Shown here one piece after another: positions 17,024-26,285 of a stretch of DNA of 64,000 nt. A model generated the notes under the pieces. It ran no database searches. It was not told where the DNA came from and saw only the letters and a list, made by a program, of their open reading frames with translations. The stretch spans positions 434,001 through 498,000 of the forward strand of contig NZ_JAAVXB010000001.1 in the NCBI RefSeq assembly GCF_012241385.1. Reading direction: 5' to 3'. The position numbers and the translations under genes are program-made. The DNA is from Solimonas marina (GTDB taxonomy: Bacteria > Pseudomonadota > Gammaproteobacteria > Nevskiales > Nevskiaceae). Positions within the stretch are counted from its first letter, which is position 1. The number at the start of each line of letters is the position of its first letter.

Positions 17024-18058
17024 TCAGGGCGTCGGCTTGGGCGGCGCCTTGCTGGTCGTGGCCGCCACCGGCGGCGTGGGTTTGGCGGCATCTGCACCCG
17101 GCGCCACCGCACGAACGTCGAACCCGCGATTGCGCAGCGCGCTGACCAGACCGTCCGGCCCAACCAGATGCGCCGCGCCGACGATGATCATCTGCGCCTC
17201 CGATGACTTCAGCCGCGCCGACAGATTCGGCATCCAGGCACGGTTGCGCGCCGCGATCAGGCGCTCGTAAAGCGCTGGGTCTTCTTCCTTCATCTGCGCA
17301 TCGAGCGCCTCGACATAGGCAACATCGCCGCTGCGCCAGGCCTGGAACAGCGCTTCGGGTTCCTGGCGCGGATCGCCATCCTCGTCGAGCGTGGCCTGCA
17401 GGAAGCTACCGGCCAGCTTCGGGCTCATTTCGGTAAACAGCTTGAGGTGCTCGGCCGGCGCCTCGAACCAGTCGATCTGCTTGTTGTCGGCGCTGGCACG
17501 CTCGAAGAAGTGCTGATCGAGCCCCAACGAGGCCGCAAAGCCGCCCTGCTGCAGCGAGAAGATCTCGAAGGTCATCGCGCAAAACCACGCCGCGTACGGA
17601 TCGCAGACTTCAGCCGGCAAGCCGAATTCGCGGGCATGGCGCTGCACACGCTCGTAGAGCGCCGGCGACAGCTCGTCGCGCAGGGTCTCGCCGTGCAGGC
17701 GTGCCGCCGCCAGCACGGCGCGCTGCATGTCCGGGGCATCCAGCGATGCCAGGTCGCTTTCGAAGACCACTGTGGACGCGTGCGCATAGGCCCGCTCCAG
17801 CGCCGCCGGCAGCGGGTGCGCCGCTTCCGGCAACAAGTGCACGGAACCCAGCAGGTAGTGCGTGATCTGACCCACCTGCACGCGCCACAGAAATGGCGCC
17901 GGGTTGGGCGGCGCGGGTGCGGGCGCCTGCGTCTGGCTGCCATCAGCTGCCGCCGCGGCGGTCAGTGTCGACGCGTCGGCCGGTTGCGCCGACACCAGCG
18001 ACGGCACGCTGGCGGTAGCAACCGCCAGCGCCAGCAGCCACCCCGCGCCGAGCCTCAT
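17024..18058 (-). CDS. TraB/GumN family protein
   Basis: 344 aa secreted or periplasmic protein with a signal peptide (about 1-24, ending VSA). An Ala/Pro-rich spacer follows, then the TraB/GumN domain. The two hallmark motifs with paired GxxH are present: [16 protein letters not shown] near residue 68 and [12 protein letters not shown] near residue 305. The family has been linked to metalloprotease-like activity (Tiki/TraB superfamily), but the bacterial role is poorly defined. The start overlaps the ttcA stop (ATGA at 18055-18058), so it is co-transcribed with ttcA. The C-terminus is a Pro/Ala/Lys tail. Confidence 0.85.
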   Translation of the reverse strand: MRLGAGWLLALAVATASVPSLVSAQPADASTLTAAAAADGSQTQAPAPAPPNPAPFLWRVQVGQITHYLLGSVHLLPEAAHPLPAALERAYAHASTVVFESDLASLDAPDMQRAVLAAARLHGETLRDELSPALYERVQRHAREFGLPAEVCDPYAAWFCAMTFEIFSLQQGGFAASLGLDQHFFERASADNKQIDWFEAPAEHLKLFTEMSPKLAGSFLQATLDEDGDPRQEPEALFQAWRSGDVAYVEALDAQMKEEDPALYERLIAARNRAWMPNLSARLKSSEAQMIIVGAAHLVGPDGLVSALRNRGFDVRAVAPGADAAKPTPPVAATTSKAPPKPTP

Positions 18059-18957
18059 GCTGCGCTGCCGCCGCCGTCGGGCATCAGCCAGCTCGAGCCC
18101 GCGTCCTGCGCGCTGCGGTCGCCACCGAGGCTGGCAAAGTCGAACAGCTTGGGATCGGCCAGCTGCGACGGCGCGACATTGGTCAGTGCCGCAAAGACCT
18201 GTTCGATACGCGCCGGATGTTCCTTTTCCCAGCCTTCCATCATGCGCCGCACCTGCTTGCGCTGCAGCTGCTCCTGCGAACCGCACAGATTGCACGGAAT
18301 GATGGGGAATTCCTTGAGCTGCGCGTAGGCGGCGATGTCGCGCTCGCGGCAGTACGCCAGCGGGCGGATCACGACGTTGCGCCCGTCGTCGGACTGCAGC
18401 TTCGGCGGCATCGCCGACAGCTTGCCGCCGTGGAACAGGTTCAGGAAGAACGTCGCGACGATGTCGTCCTTGTGATGGCCGAGCGCGATCTTCGTGTAGC
18501 CGTGCTCGGCCGCATACGAGTACAGCGCGCCGCGGCGCAGGCGCGAGCACAGCGAGCACATGGTCTTGCCTTCGGGAATCACACGCTGCACCACCGAATA
18601 CGTGTCCTGCTCGATGATGTGGTAATCGACGCCCAGCGACTTCAGGTACTCGGGCAGCACGTGCTCCGGAAAGCCCGGCTGTTTCTGATCGAGATTGACC
18701 GCGGTGATGTGAAACTTCACCGGCGCCTTGGCCTGCAGCTGCAGCAAGGTGTCGAGCATCGTGTAGCTGTCCTTGCCGCCGGACAGGCAGACCATGACCC
18801 GATCGCCATCGACAATCATGTTGTAGTCCATGATCGCCTGGCCGACCTGGCGACGCAGACGCTTGGCGAGCTTGTTCTGCTCGCGGCGGTCTTCAGGGGC
18901 GGCGGCCGGCTGCTTGAGCAGCCCGGTGATGGGGACTTCGGTGACGACGACAGACAT
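18055..18957 (-). CDS. ttcA: tRNA 2-thiocytidine(32) synthetase TtcA
   Basis: 300 aa PP-loop ATPase that thiolates C32 of certain tRNAs using an iron-sulfur cluster; cytosolic. The PP-loop SGGKDSYTM lies near residues 59-67. Two cysteine pairs typical of TtcA follow: CSLC in [17 protein letters not shown] and CNLC in [32 protein letters not shown] is the conserved central motif. The length is slightly shorter than E. coli TtcA. It lies first in a two-gene unit with the TraB/GumN gene. Confidence 0.96.
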   Translation of the reverse strand: MSVVVTEVPITGLLKQPAAAPEDRREQNKLAKRLRRQVGQAIMDYNMIVDGDRVMVCLSGGKDSYTMLDTLLQLQAKAPVKFHITAVNLDQKQPGFPEHVLPEYLKSLGVDYHIIEQDTYSVVQRVIPEGKTMCSLCSRLRRGALYSYAAEHGYTKIALGHHKDDIVATFFLNLFHGGKLSAMPPKLQSDDGRNVVIRPLAYCRERDIAAYAQLKEFPIIPCNLCGSQEQLQRKQVRRMMEGWEKEHPARIEQVFAALTNVAPSQLADPKLFDFASLGGDRSAQDAGSSWLMPDGGGSAA

Positions 18958-19144
18958 CGGAACAGCTCGGTAGGTACACGGCGCCTATTGTGGCATGGCG
19001 GCCCGTGCCGCCTGCATTTGGCGTGATATCGACGCCCGATTGAGGAATCACACGGATAGGCGCGGCGCGTCTTTTTTGCAAAATCCTGACAGGGCCCCGG
19101 CACAAAGGATGGTGCGGTCGGGGCGATCAACCCTGGGGACTTCA

Positions 19145-20761
19145 ATGGACGCTGTTTCTTGCGCGCCGCTACCGGCTGGCGCGCGTGTCGGCCGCTGGCA
19201 GATCACCGACACGATCGGACGCACGCCTTACCTGTGTCGCTATCTGGCCCATGACGGCCAGTCGCAAGCCATCCTGCACGAACTGCTGCCCGACAGTCTG
19301 ATCGTGCGCGGCGAGGGCGGTGTACAGACCCGCGATGCCGAGGACCGCAACACTTTCCGCTGGTGGCTGCGCGGCTACCTGGACCGCGCCAATGCCTTTG
19401 CGGCGCTGCCGGCGCCGGGCTTTGCGTCCGTGCTCGACGCCTTCGAAGCCGGTGGCACCGCCTATGTCGCGTTCGAGGCGCTGGCCGGCGAGACCCTGGC
19501 CGAACACGTCCGTGCCAACGGCGCCCTCGACTGGCGTCAGTACCTGCCGGCCATGCGACCGCTGATCGAGGCGCTGATGCAGGCTCATGCGCGCAACCTG
19601 GTCGTCCGCGACATCGTGCCGGCGCAGCTGGTCCTGCGCCCCGGCGGTGGCCTGGCGCTGGCGAGCTTCGGCCCGTTGCGCGCGCCGGTGCGCTTTCGCG
19701 CGATGACCGTGACCAGCACCACGCAGGCTGCCTATGCCGCGCCCGAAGCGCTGTCGGCCATCGGCCAGATCGGGGCGTGGACCGACGCCTACGCGCTGGG
19801 GGCCAGCTGCGCCTACGCGCTCTATGGCCGTGTGCCGCCGGAGGCCGCACGCAGCGGCGGCACACCGCTGAGTTTTGCGCTGACCGATGCGCTGCCGCCA
19901 CCGGCGCGCAGCGCACTCGAAGGGCTGCTGCTGACCGACGCCGGCGCCCGCACGACACTGCCGGCACTGCTGGCCGTGCTCCCGCATCGGGTCGAGACCA
20001 CAGCACCCGCGGCCGCACCATCGCCCCGCGCACGGCTGGCTTTCGCCGCGATCGGCAGCGTCGCCATCGCCGGGCTCGCCGCAGCGTTATGGCTGCGTCC
20101 CGAAGCACCCGAGCCTGAAGCCGCTGCGGCACCGACCACCATCGCCAGCGATACCGCACCCACTGCGCAGCGCAGCGCAGCGTCCCCCGCGGCCGGCTCC
20201 GAGCACGCCATCCCAGCAACGGCGCCCGCCGCCAACGACGGCGCACAGCCGCAATTGGCGCTGATCTTCGGCAAGGACGACGAGGCCAAACCCGCGGCGC
20301 CGGCCAAGGAACCCGCCGCACGCCCGGCGCCCGCGCCGCGCCCTGCCGCGGTCAGCGCACCGCCCGCCAGCCCGCCAAGCCCAGCGCCGGCGCGGCCCGA
20401 TCCGTACGCGCCGGCACCGGCGCAGCTGTCGGTGACGGTCAACACGCCGACGCTCAACGTCGAGGAAGCACCGGCGCCCGTGCCGAAGCCAGTCGTCGAC
20501 CCGGCCGTCGAGCGCGCCAGGATCGCCGCCGCGCACACCGCCGAGCTGCGTGCCGAGAAGATGGCGTGCAACAGCCGCCGCCACATCTCGCAGTACATCG
20601 TCGGCGGCAGCGTCACCTATGACGACCTGTCGAAGATGAAGAACGTCGACAGGCTCAACGGCGGCCAGCTGGCCTTGCGCCACGTGCCGACCGACGACGG
20701 CCGCAGCGTCTCGCTGTTCGTCGATATCCACGGCTGCGTCATCAGCATTCGCTCGGACTGA
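19145..20761 (+). CDS. Membrane-anchored protein-kinase-like pseudokinase
   Basis: 538 aa. Residues 15-280 have the Hanks-type kinase outline: a VRDIVPAQLVL catalytic-loop equivalent at 154-164, an APE-like AAPEALS at 198-204 and DAYALGASCAYALYGRVP at 214-231. Key catalytic residues are lost. The ATP lysine of the VAIK motif is replaced (QAILHELLP, 41-49), the loop Lys and Asn of HRDxKxxN are Val and Gln, and the DFG aspartate is Ser (SFG, 174-176). A single membrane helix (about 297-317) follows, then a Pro/Ala-rich linker. A conserved-looking C-terminal domain (about 465-538) with two cysteines would be periplasmic. The expected role is a scaffold or sensor rather than an active kinase. It appears monocistronic. 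Confidence 0.75.
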   Translation: MDAVSCAPLPAGARVGRWQITDTIGRTPYLCRYLAHDGQSQAILHELLPDSLIVRGEGGVQTRDAEDRNTFRWWLRGYLDRANAFAALPAPGFASVLDAFEAGGTAYVAFEALAGETLAEHVRANGALDWRQYLPAMRPLIEALMQAHARNLVVRDIVPAQLVLRPGGGLALASFGPLRAPVRFRAMTVTSTTQAAYAAPEALSAIGQIGAWTDAYALGASCAYALYGRVPPEAARSGGTPLSFALTDALPPPARSALEGLLLTDAGARTTLPALLAVLPHRVETTAPAAAPSPRARLAFAAIGSVAIAGLAAALWLRPEAPEPEAAAAPTTIASDTAPTAQRSAASPAAGSEHAIPATAPAANDGAQPQLALIFGKDDEAKPAAPAKEPAARPAPAPRPAAVSAPPASPPSPAPARPDPYAPAPAQLSVTVNTPTLNVEEAPAPVPKPVVDPAVERARIAAAHTAELRAEKMACNSRRHISQYIVGGSVTYDDLSKMKNVDRLNGGQLALRHVPTDDGRSVSLFVDIHGCVISIRSD

Positions 20762-20911
20762 AGCCTGCGGCGCGACGGCACACTGACGCCGGAGACAGAT
20801 CTCGGACGGTCAGATGCGGTTCATCGCACGATCTGTAAACATCGCCGGACATTTCGCGGGCGATGATGGCCCGCGCGCTCCATTCGCCAACGATCCGGGA
20901 ACCCGCGACGC

Positions 20912-22501
20912 ATGCTCAGCCGCCGTCGATTCATTGCCGCTACGTCCTCGATGGCCGCGCTTACTGCGCTCGGCCTGTCGCCCGAACTGCTGGCCAAGCA
21001 GGGGCTCAAGCTCGGCCGCGCCCAAGCGTTCTCGTTCGACGCCTTGACCGCGACCGCACGCAAGCTGGCCGCCAAGCCTTACGCGCCGCCGCCGCCGTTG
21101 CCGCACAAGGTGCTCGACCGCATCGACTACGCCGCGCACGGCAAGATCAAATTCAAGCCGGAACTGGCGCTGTTCGCCGGCGGCCCCGGCCAGTATCCGG
21201 TGACGTTCTTTCATCTTGGCCGCTACTTCCAGACGCCGGTGCACATGTACGTCGTCAACGATCCCGGCACCAAGGCCAGCGAGATCATTTACGACGCACG
21301 CTATTTCGACATGCCGGCCAACAGCCCGGCGCACGAGTTGCCGAAGGGCGCCGGCTTCGCAGGCTTCCGTTTCCAAGAAAGCCGGTTCGGCGATCAGGAC
21401 AAGCTGCCGTGGCAGAAGAACGACTGGGCGGCCTTTCTCGGCGCGTCGTACTTTCGCGCGATCGGCGCGCTCTACCAGTACGGCCTGTCGGCGCGCGGCG
21501 TGGCGCTCAATAGTGCCGCACCGGACCAGCCCGAAGAATTCCCGGCCTTTACGCAGTTCTATTTCGCGCCGCCGAAGAACGGCTCGAACCGCGTGACCGT
21601 CTATGCGCTGCTCGAAGGGCCGAGCATCACCGGCGCCTACCGCTTCGACATGCAGCGCGATACCGGCGTGGTCATGGACATCGAATGCTCGCTGTTCCTG
21701 CGCCGCGACATCGAGCGCTTCGGCATTGCGCCGGCGACGTCGATGTACTGGTTTTCGGAAACCGAAAAGCAGACTGCGATCGACTGGCGCCCCGAAGTCC
21801 ACGACTCCGATGGCCTGGCGATGTGGACCGGCAGCGGCGAGCGCATCTGGCGCCCGCTCAACAATCCGTCGCACACCATGGCGTCGGCATTCGCCGACCA
21901 TACCCCCAAGGGCTTCGGCCTGCTGCAGCGTGATCGCAATTTCGACCACTACCAGGACGGCGTCTTCTACGACAAGCGTCCGAGCCTGTGGGTCGAGCCG
22001 ATCGGCGACTGGGGCGAAGGCGCGATCCAGCTGATCGAAATTCCGACCGACGACGAGATCAACGACAACATCGTCGCGATGTGGGTGCCGAAGGCGCCGG
22101 CCAAGGCCGGCAACGAATATCACCTCAAGTACCGCCTGTACTGGGAAGCCGACGAACCGCATCCGTCACCGCTGGCACGCTGCGTCGCCACGCGCCTCGG
22201 CCGCGGCGGCCAGCCCGGCGAACCGCGCCCGGCCGGCGTGCGCAAGTTCGTCGTCGAATTCCTTGGCGATCCGCTGAAGAAGCTGCCGTTCGGCGTCAAA
22301 CCGGAACCGGTGCTGTCGGCCTCGCGCGGTACGTTCTCTTACGTGTTCACCGAAGCCGTGCCGGACGGCGTCTCCGGCCACTGGCGCGCGCAGTTCGACC
22401 TCACCGTCGACGGCAATGACCCGGTCGACATGCGCCTCTATCTCAAGCTCGGCGACGAAACACTGTCGGAGACCTGGCTGTACCAGTACCACCCGTTCTG
22501 A
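20912..22501 (+). CDS. opgD: Periplasmic glucan biosynthesis protein (OpgD/MdoD type)
   Basis: 529 aa. The N-terminus is a Tat signal (SRRRFIAATSSMAALTALG), characteristic of OpgD rather than the Sec-exported OpgG. The mature region is the MdoG/OpgD beta-sandwich enzyme, with segments such as FYDKRPSLWVEP and LQRDRNFDHYQDG. Family members act on the backbone of osmoregulated periplasmic glucans; recent work describes glucanase activity. No opgH or opgG lies in the window, so the partner is elsewhere. An intrinsic hairpin follows 11 nt after the stop. Confidence 0.9.
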   Translation: MLSRRRFIAATSSMAALTALGLSPELLAKQGLKLGRAQAFSFDALTATARKLAAKPYAPPPPLPHKVLDRIDYAAHGKIKFKPELALFAGGPGQYPVTFFHLGRYFQTPVHMYVVNDPGTKASEIIYDARYFDMPANSPAHELPKGAGFAGFRFQESRFGDQDKLPWQKNDWAAFLGASYFRAIGALYQYGLSARGVALNSAAPDQPEEFPAFTQFYFAPPKNGSNRVTVYALLEGPSITGAYRFDMQRDTGVVMDIECSLFLRRDIERFGIAPATSMYWFSETEKQTAIDWRPEVHDSDGLAMWTGSGERIWRPLNNPSHTMASAFADHTPKGFGLLQRDRNFDHYQDGVFYDKRPSLWVEPIGDWGEGAIQLIEIPTDDEINDNIVAMWVPKAPAKAGNEYHLKYRLYWEADEPHPSPLARCVATRLGRGGQPGEPRPAGVRKFVVEFLGDPLKKLPFGVKPEPVLSASRGTFSYVFTEAVPDGVSGHWRAQFDLTVDGNDPVDMRLYLKLGDETLSETWLYQYHPF

Positions 22502-22511
22502 GATCGGCGCG

Positions 22512-22534
22512 TCGGCGCAACCATCTTGCGCCGA
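22512..22534 (+). terminator. Hairpin downstream of opgD
   Basis: Perfect 9-bp stem TCGGCGCAA/TTGCGCCGA with a 5-nt loop, 11 nt after the opgD stop. There is no T-run, so it may act as a weak terminator or an mRNA end-stabiliser. Confidence 0.45.
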
Positions 22535-22547
22535 TAACAGGACGGTC

Positions 22548-22569
22548 GTAGGGCGGGGTTCACCCCGCC
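22548..22569 (+). repeat. Short palindromic repeat, copy 1
   Basis: GTAGGGCGGGG-TTCA-CCCCGCC, an imperfect palindrome with an 8-bp stem. The same sequence family recurs in inverted orientation at 24418-24440. Further hairpin-forming sequence (GTCGGGTC...GACCC) follows to about 22616. Confidence 0.6.
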
Positions 22570-22755
22570 GCCGACGCGTCGGGTCGAAGCCGAAAGGCCG
22601 ACGGGTCCGACCCGAAGCCGTCAAAAATCGCTCGGCACTTTTGCAGTTGACGAAGTTGAGCGCGAACATGCGGCCTGGACCGCACAAGCGATGGTCGCCA
22701 CTGCTGTCGTACGGCCTGCATTGTCTCGACGCCGCGTACCGAATCCAAGGCCATC

Positions 22756-23112
22756 ATGAATATCGCCACGATCAAGCGCTCGCAACGCAATTACTGGACG
22801 GCGATATACGCAGCGTCCGTTCCGATCATCTGCCTGATGCTCTTCAATCGTCGCATCGCCGAGTGGCTCAGCACGTCCGCGGCTGCACGAGGATTTGAAT
22901 TGCGATGGCCGAGCATCAGCTTGGGCCTTATCGTCATACAACTGGCCGGCCTCTTTCTCTTCATTTTCTGGGCTCAACGGCGCCTGTTGGCCAAATGCTC
23001 GAGTTGTAAAAAACCCTTCTCTCCAGCTTCTGTTGGCATCGTTATCGCGACAGGGAATTGCGCCAACTGCGGCGCAAAAGCCATAGAAGCCCACTCTAAT
23101 GCAAAGCCGTAA
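22756..23112 (+). CDS. Hypothetical membrane protein with C-terminal zinc ribbon
   Basis: 118 aa. Two predicted membrane helices (about residues 13-31 and 54-74) are followed by a cytosolic C-terminal module with two CxxC pairs (CSSCKKPF and CANCG), a zinc-ribbon pattern. I do not recognise a named family. Its TAA overlaps the ATG of the next frame (TAATG at 23110-23114), which indicates coupled translation with the interrupted gene at 23112-23441. The base composition is noticeably less GC-rich than neighbouring genes, a possible sign of recent acquisition. Confidence 0.6.
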   Translation: MNIATIKRSQRNYWTAIYAASVPIICLMLFNRRIAEWLSTSAAARGFELRWPSISLGLIVIQLAGLFLFIFWAQRRLLAKCSSCKKPFSPASVGIVIATGNCANCGAKAIEAHSNAKP

Positions 23113-23441
23113 TGAATCTGATGCGGTGCAAATTTTCACCTCCCGCGTCGCCTGCCCCCTCCATCGCCAAGGTCGACGAGGTATTTGAAAACCTGGTGAC
23201 CAAATGCTGGAGCCGCGAGCAAGCTGACCGGTGGGCTGCGAAATGGCACGGCGCAGCCCACCCATCCGATATGCCGCCTGCGATATAGCATGCATTGGGG
23301 CAGTTGCACGGATGCGATCTACGTCACGGATGGGACGAACCGTATCTGCACGACATCGAGCAACGATCGGCGTGGCATCAGGCATTCCGATCGAGTGTCG
23401 GAGCGCAAGCGAACCGGCCGGGACGGACGGATCGGAAATAG
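23112..23441 (+). pseudogene. Small gene interrupted by an in-frame amber codon
   Basis: The frame starts at the ATG fused to the upstream stop (TAATG). It encodes 58 residues with protein-like composition (VDEVFENLVTKCWSREQADR, then WAAKWHG), then meets TAG at 23286-23288. The same frame continues for 50 more residues with equally protein-like sequence (LHGCDLRHGWDEPYLHD, then QRSAWHQAF) before the next TAG at 23439-23441. One TGG-to-TAG change, Trp to stop, would explain the break, since a Trp fits the context. I cannot name the family; the acidic, Trp/His-rich small protein resembles immunity-type or antidote-type proteins only in general character. The 5' part could still be made as a 58-aa product. 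A 10-bp hairpin (23231-23261) lies inside the frame. Confidence 0.5.
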
Positions 23442-23534
23442 CGGCACCGACACGCGGCGCCTGAAAGTTGCGCACATCATTTCCGCACTTTCCTCATGCG
23501 TCGGAGTCACAACCATGGGAAATGGGAGACTCGG

Positions 23535-24410
23535 ATGCAGAACCACACCATCAAACTGCCCGACGGGCGTGAGCTCGGCTACGGCGAATACGGCAAACAC
23601 GGCGGCACCGCGTTGCTGCTGTTTCACGGCACGCCGGGTTCGCGCGTGTTCGGACGCTTCGACGGCGCGGACTGGATAGACGCTGCCGGTTTACGCATCG
23701 TCACGCCGGAGCGGCCCGGCTACGGGCTTTCGTCGCCGGCACCGCGGCGCCGGATTGCGGATTGGGCCGCCGACGTCGAAGCGCTGGCCGACCAGCTCGG
23801 CATCGATCGCTTTCACGTCGCGGGTGGCTCGGGCGGCGGGCCTTATGCCCTGGCGTGTGCGCTACGCCTGCCGTCGCGCGTGCAGTCGGCAACGCTGTTT
23901 TCCAGCGGCGGGCCGCCGGAAGTGATGCGCTTGTCCAAGGACATGCAAGGCGGCAACCGCATCGCGTTTTTCGCGGCACGCTACGCGCCGTTGCTGCTGA
24001 AGGCGCTGACGTCGATGACGGCCAATGCGATCCGCAAGCAGCCGCAGCAGTACCTGCGCAAGCTCAAGGCCCAGCTTCCGGAATCCGATCGCGCGCTGAT
24101 GGACGACGGCACGCTTGAACGCACGATGATGCAGCTGACGGAGGCCTATCGTCAGGGCGGCGACGGCGCCTACCGCGACATGCGGCTGGTCAGCCAGCCG
24201 TGGGGGCTCGATCTCGGCACGATCACCGTCCCGGTTTTTCTGTGGCACGGCGAGGCGGACAATCTGGTGCCCGTGGCAACGGCGCGCGCGTTCGCCGACA
24301 TGATTCCGGGCTGCGAGTCTCACTTCATTACGGACGCCGGCCACCAGTTGCTCGGCGACGACAGGATTCGCGCGCAAATGATTGCGCGGATGCTGGCCGT
24401 CCATGCTTGA
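23535..24410 (+). CDS. Alpha/beta hydrolase
   Basis: 291 aa single-domain hydrolase, probably cytosolic. The oxyanion segment is LLFHGTPGSRVF, the nucleophile elbow is GGSGGGPYAL (Ser near residue 97), the acid is in WHGEADNLVP and the histidine in DAGHQLL, so the triad is intact. The start at 23535 is preferred over the upstream ATG at 23496 because of a GGGAG 8-12 nt before it and because the domain begins immediately. Substrate unknown; the closest general type is the proline-iminopeptidase/haloperoxidase-like group. Confidence 0.85.
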   Translation: MQNHTIKLPDGRELGYGEYGKHGGTALLLFHGTPGSRVFGRFDGADWIDAAGLRIVTPERPGYGLSSPAPRRRIADWAADVEALADQLGIDRFHVAGGSGGGPYALACALRLPSRVQSATLFSSGGPPEVMRLSKDMQGGNRIAFFAARYAPLLLKALTSMTANAIRKQPQQYLRKLKAQLPESDRALMDDGTLERTMMQLTEAYRQGGDGAYRDMRLVSQPWGLDLGTITVPVFLWHGEADNLVPVATARAFADMIPGCESHFITDAGHQLLGDDRIRAQMIARMLAVHA

Positions 24411-24417
24411 ACGCGAC

Positions 24418-24440
24418 GGGCGGGATGAATCCCGCCCTAC
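24418..24440 (-). repeat. Short palindromic repeat, copy 2, between convergent genes
   Basis: On the minus strand it reads GTAGGGCGGGAT-TCATCCCGCC, nearly identical to the plus-strand copy at 22548-22569. The 9-bp stem GGGCGGGAT/ATCCCGCCC is perfect and lies 7 nt after the hydrolase stop, so it may also end transcription of the two convergent genes. Confidence 0.6.
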
Positions 24441-24451
24441 TTTCCAGACGC

Positions 24452-26011
24452 TTACTGCAGTGCCGGCGGTGGCAGCTTCGGCGTGATCTTTTCGAACGCG
24501 GCGGCGAGGGCGATCAGCTTGGCGTCGTCCCAGGCGGTGCCGACCAGCGAGAAGCCAACCGGCAGACCGGACACCAAGCCCATCGGCACGGTGATGTGCG
24601 GATAGCCGGCAACGGCCGGACGCTGCGAGACGCCAGCGCCGACGAAGTGATCGCCGAGCACGGGGTCGATCGGCCAGGCCGGCGCCATGGTCGGCGCGAT
24701 CAGCGCCGCGAGGTGGTGTTGCTGCAGGAGCGCGTCGATGCCGTCACGACCGGCGGCGCGTTTGGCGCGGCGCCTGGCGTCGAGGTAGGCCTTGTCCGTC
24801 AGCGGCCCGCGCGCTTCAGAGGCGATGAAGGTTTCCTGGCCGAACAGCGCCAGCTCGCGCGCCGCGTGCGCGTTGTCGAAGGCAATCAGCGCGGCCAGCG
24901 TCTTCGGCCCGCCGTTGCGCGTCGCCAGATAGCGACGGATGCCGTCCTTGAACTCGTATTGCAGCACCGTCGTTTCGTCGTCGCCGAGCGTCGGCGCCGC
25001 CGGCATGTCGACGTCGACCAGCACCGCACCGGCGGCACGCAAGCGCGCCAGCGTCGTGTCGAACAGGCGATTGACGCTGCGCAGATCGCCGGTCTGGTTG
25101 CGCACCACGCCCAGACGCACGCCGCGCAGATCGGCGGCGCCCGTGTTCAGTTGTGCCGGCAATGACGCCGGCAGCGGCTTGGTCGCCGCATCGTAGGGGT
25201 CGGCACCGGCCATCGCCTGCAGCAGCAGCGCCGCATCGGCGACGTCGTGCGCCATCGCGCCGGCGGTGTCCTGGCTGGTGCTGATCGGCACGATGCCGCT
25301 GCGGCTGACGAGGCCCAGCGTCGGCTTGATGCCGACGATGCCGTTGACGCTGCTCGGGCAGACGACCGAGCCGTCGGTCTCGGTGCCGACCGCAACGACG
25401 GCAAAGCCGGCCGCCACCGCGACGCCGGAACCGGCACTGGACCCGCAGGGGCTGCGCGTCGGTGCATAGGCGTTGCGCGTCTGCCCGCCACGCGCGCTCC
25501 AGCCGCTGATCGGATGCTTGCCGCGGAAATTGGCCCACTCGCTGAGATTGGTCTTGCCGAGAATCACCGCGCCGGCGGCACGCAAGCGCGAGACCAGCGT
25601 CGCATCGGCGCGCGGACGACTGTCGACCAGAGCCAGCGACCCGGCCGTGGTGTGCATCGCGTCGGCGGTGTCGATGTTGTCCTTGATCAACACCGGAATG
25701 CCGTAGAGCAGGCCGTGCGGTGCTTGTGCGTCGAGCTTGCGCGCGATCGTCAGTGCATCGGGATTGAGTTCGATGACGGCATTGAGCTCCGGCCCCTTGC
25801 GGTCATAGCGGGCGATGCGGTCGAGGAAGTATTGCGTCAGTTGCTCCGACGTCAGCGTGTGGCGGTCCATCGCCGCATGCAGTTCGGCGATCGTCCAGGT
25901 TTCGTAGGCCGGTGTGGCAGCAGGTTTGGCGCTGCCTGTGCTCGGCGCACAAACAAATACGAGGGCCGGCAACAAGACCAACAGCAGGCGGGCGAATCTG
26001 GCGACGGACAT
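24452..26011 (-). CDS. Secreted amidase (amidase-signature family)
   Basis: 519 aa with a signal peptide (about 1-28, ending GSA), so it acts in the periplasm or outside. The Ser-cisSer-Lys triad is intact: Lys in IPVLIKDNID, cis-Ser in CGSSAGSGVAVAAG and the nucleophile Ser in GTETDGSVVCPSS. Family members hydrolyse a wide range of amides, so the substrate is unknown. The start at 26011 is chosen because GGGAGC lies 6-8 nt upstream and a signal peptide starts there; an in-frame ATG at 26047 would add 12 residues before it. Confidence 0.9.
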   Translation of the reverse strand: MSVARFARLLLVLLPALVFVCAPSTGSAKPAATPAYETWTIAELHAAMDRHTLTSEQLTQYFLDRIARYDRKGPELNAVIELNPDALTIARKLDAQAPHGLLYGIPVLIKDNIDTADAMHTTAGSLALVDSRPRADATLVSRLRAAGAVILGKTNLSEWANFRGKHPISGWSARGGQTRNAYAPTRSPCGSSAGSGVAVAAGFAVVAVGTETDGSVVCPSSVNGIVGIKPTLGLVSRSGIVPISTSQDTAGAMAHDVADAALLLQAMAGADPYDAATKPLPASLPAQLNTGAADLRGVRLGVVRNQTGDLRSVNRLFDTTLARLRAAGAVLVDVDMPAAPTLGDDETTVLQYEFKDGIRRYLATRNGGPKTLAALIAFDNAHAARELALFGQETFIASEARGPLTDKAYLDARRRAKRAAGRDGIDALLQQHHLAALIAPTMAPAWPIDPVLGDHFVGAGVSQRPAVAGYPHITVPMGLVSGLPVGFSLVGTAWDDAKLIALAAAFEKITPKLPPPALQ

Positions 26012-26285
26012 CTCAGCTCCCTTCGAAATGCCGGCCCATTCTGGCACGTCATGTCGGCAGGGCCGTCGCGATGCGTCATCGCCGTGACACAGGCACCCGC
26101 TAGGGTGCGCGGCCGTCGGCGCTGTGCAGGGCTGCGCCGATCCTCCCCCAAAAGCCTGTCGTCGCGGCTGATCATCGTCACCGATGGTGAGCCGCGTGCG
26201 ATCTTGCTCTGCGAATTTCCTATTCGGGATCGGCGGCCGTCGACTTTAGGATCGGCAACGTCGACCTGTCATTGGCGAGGGGACC

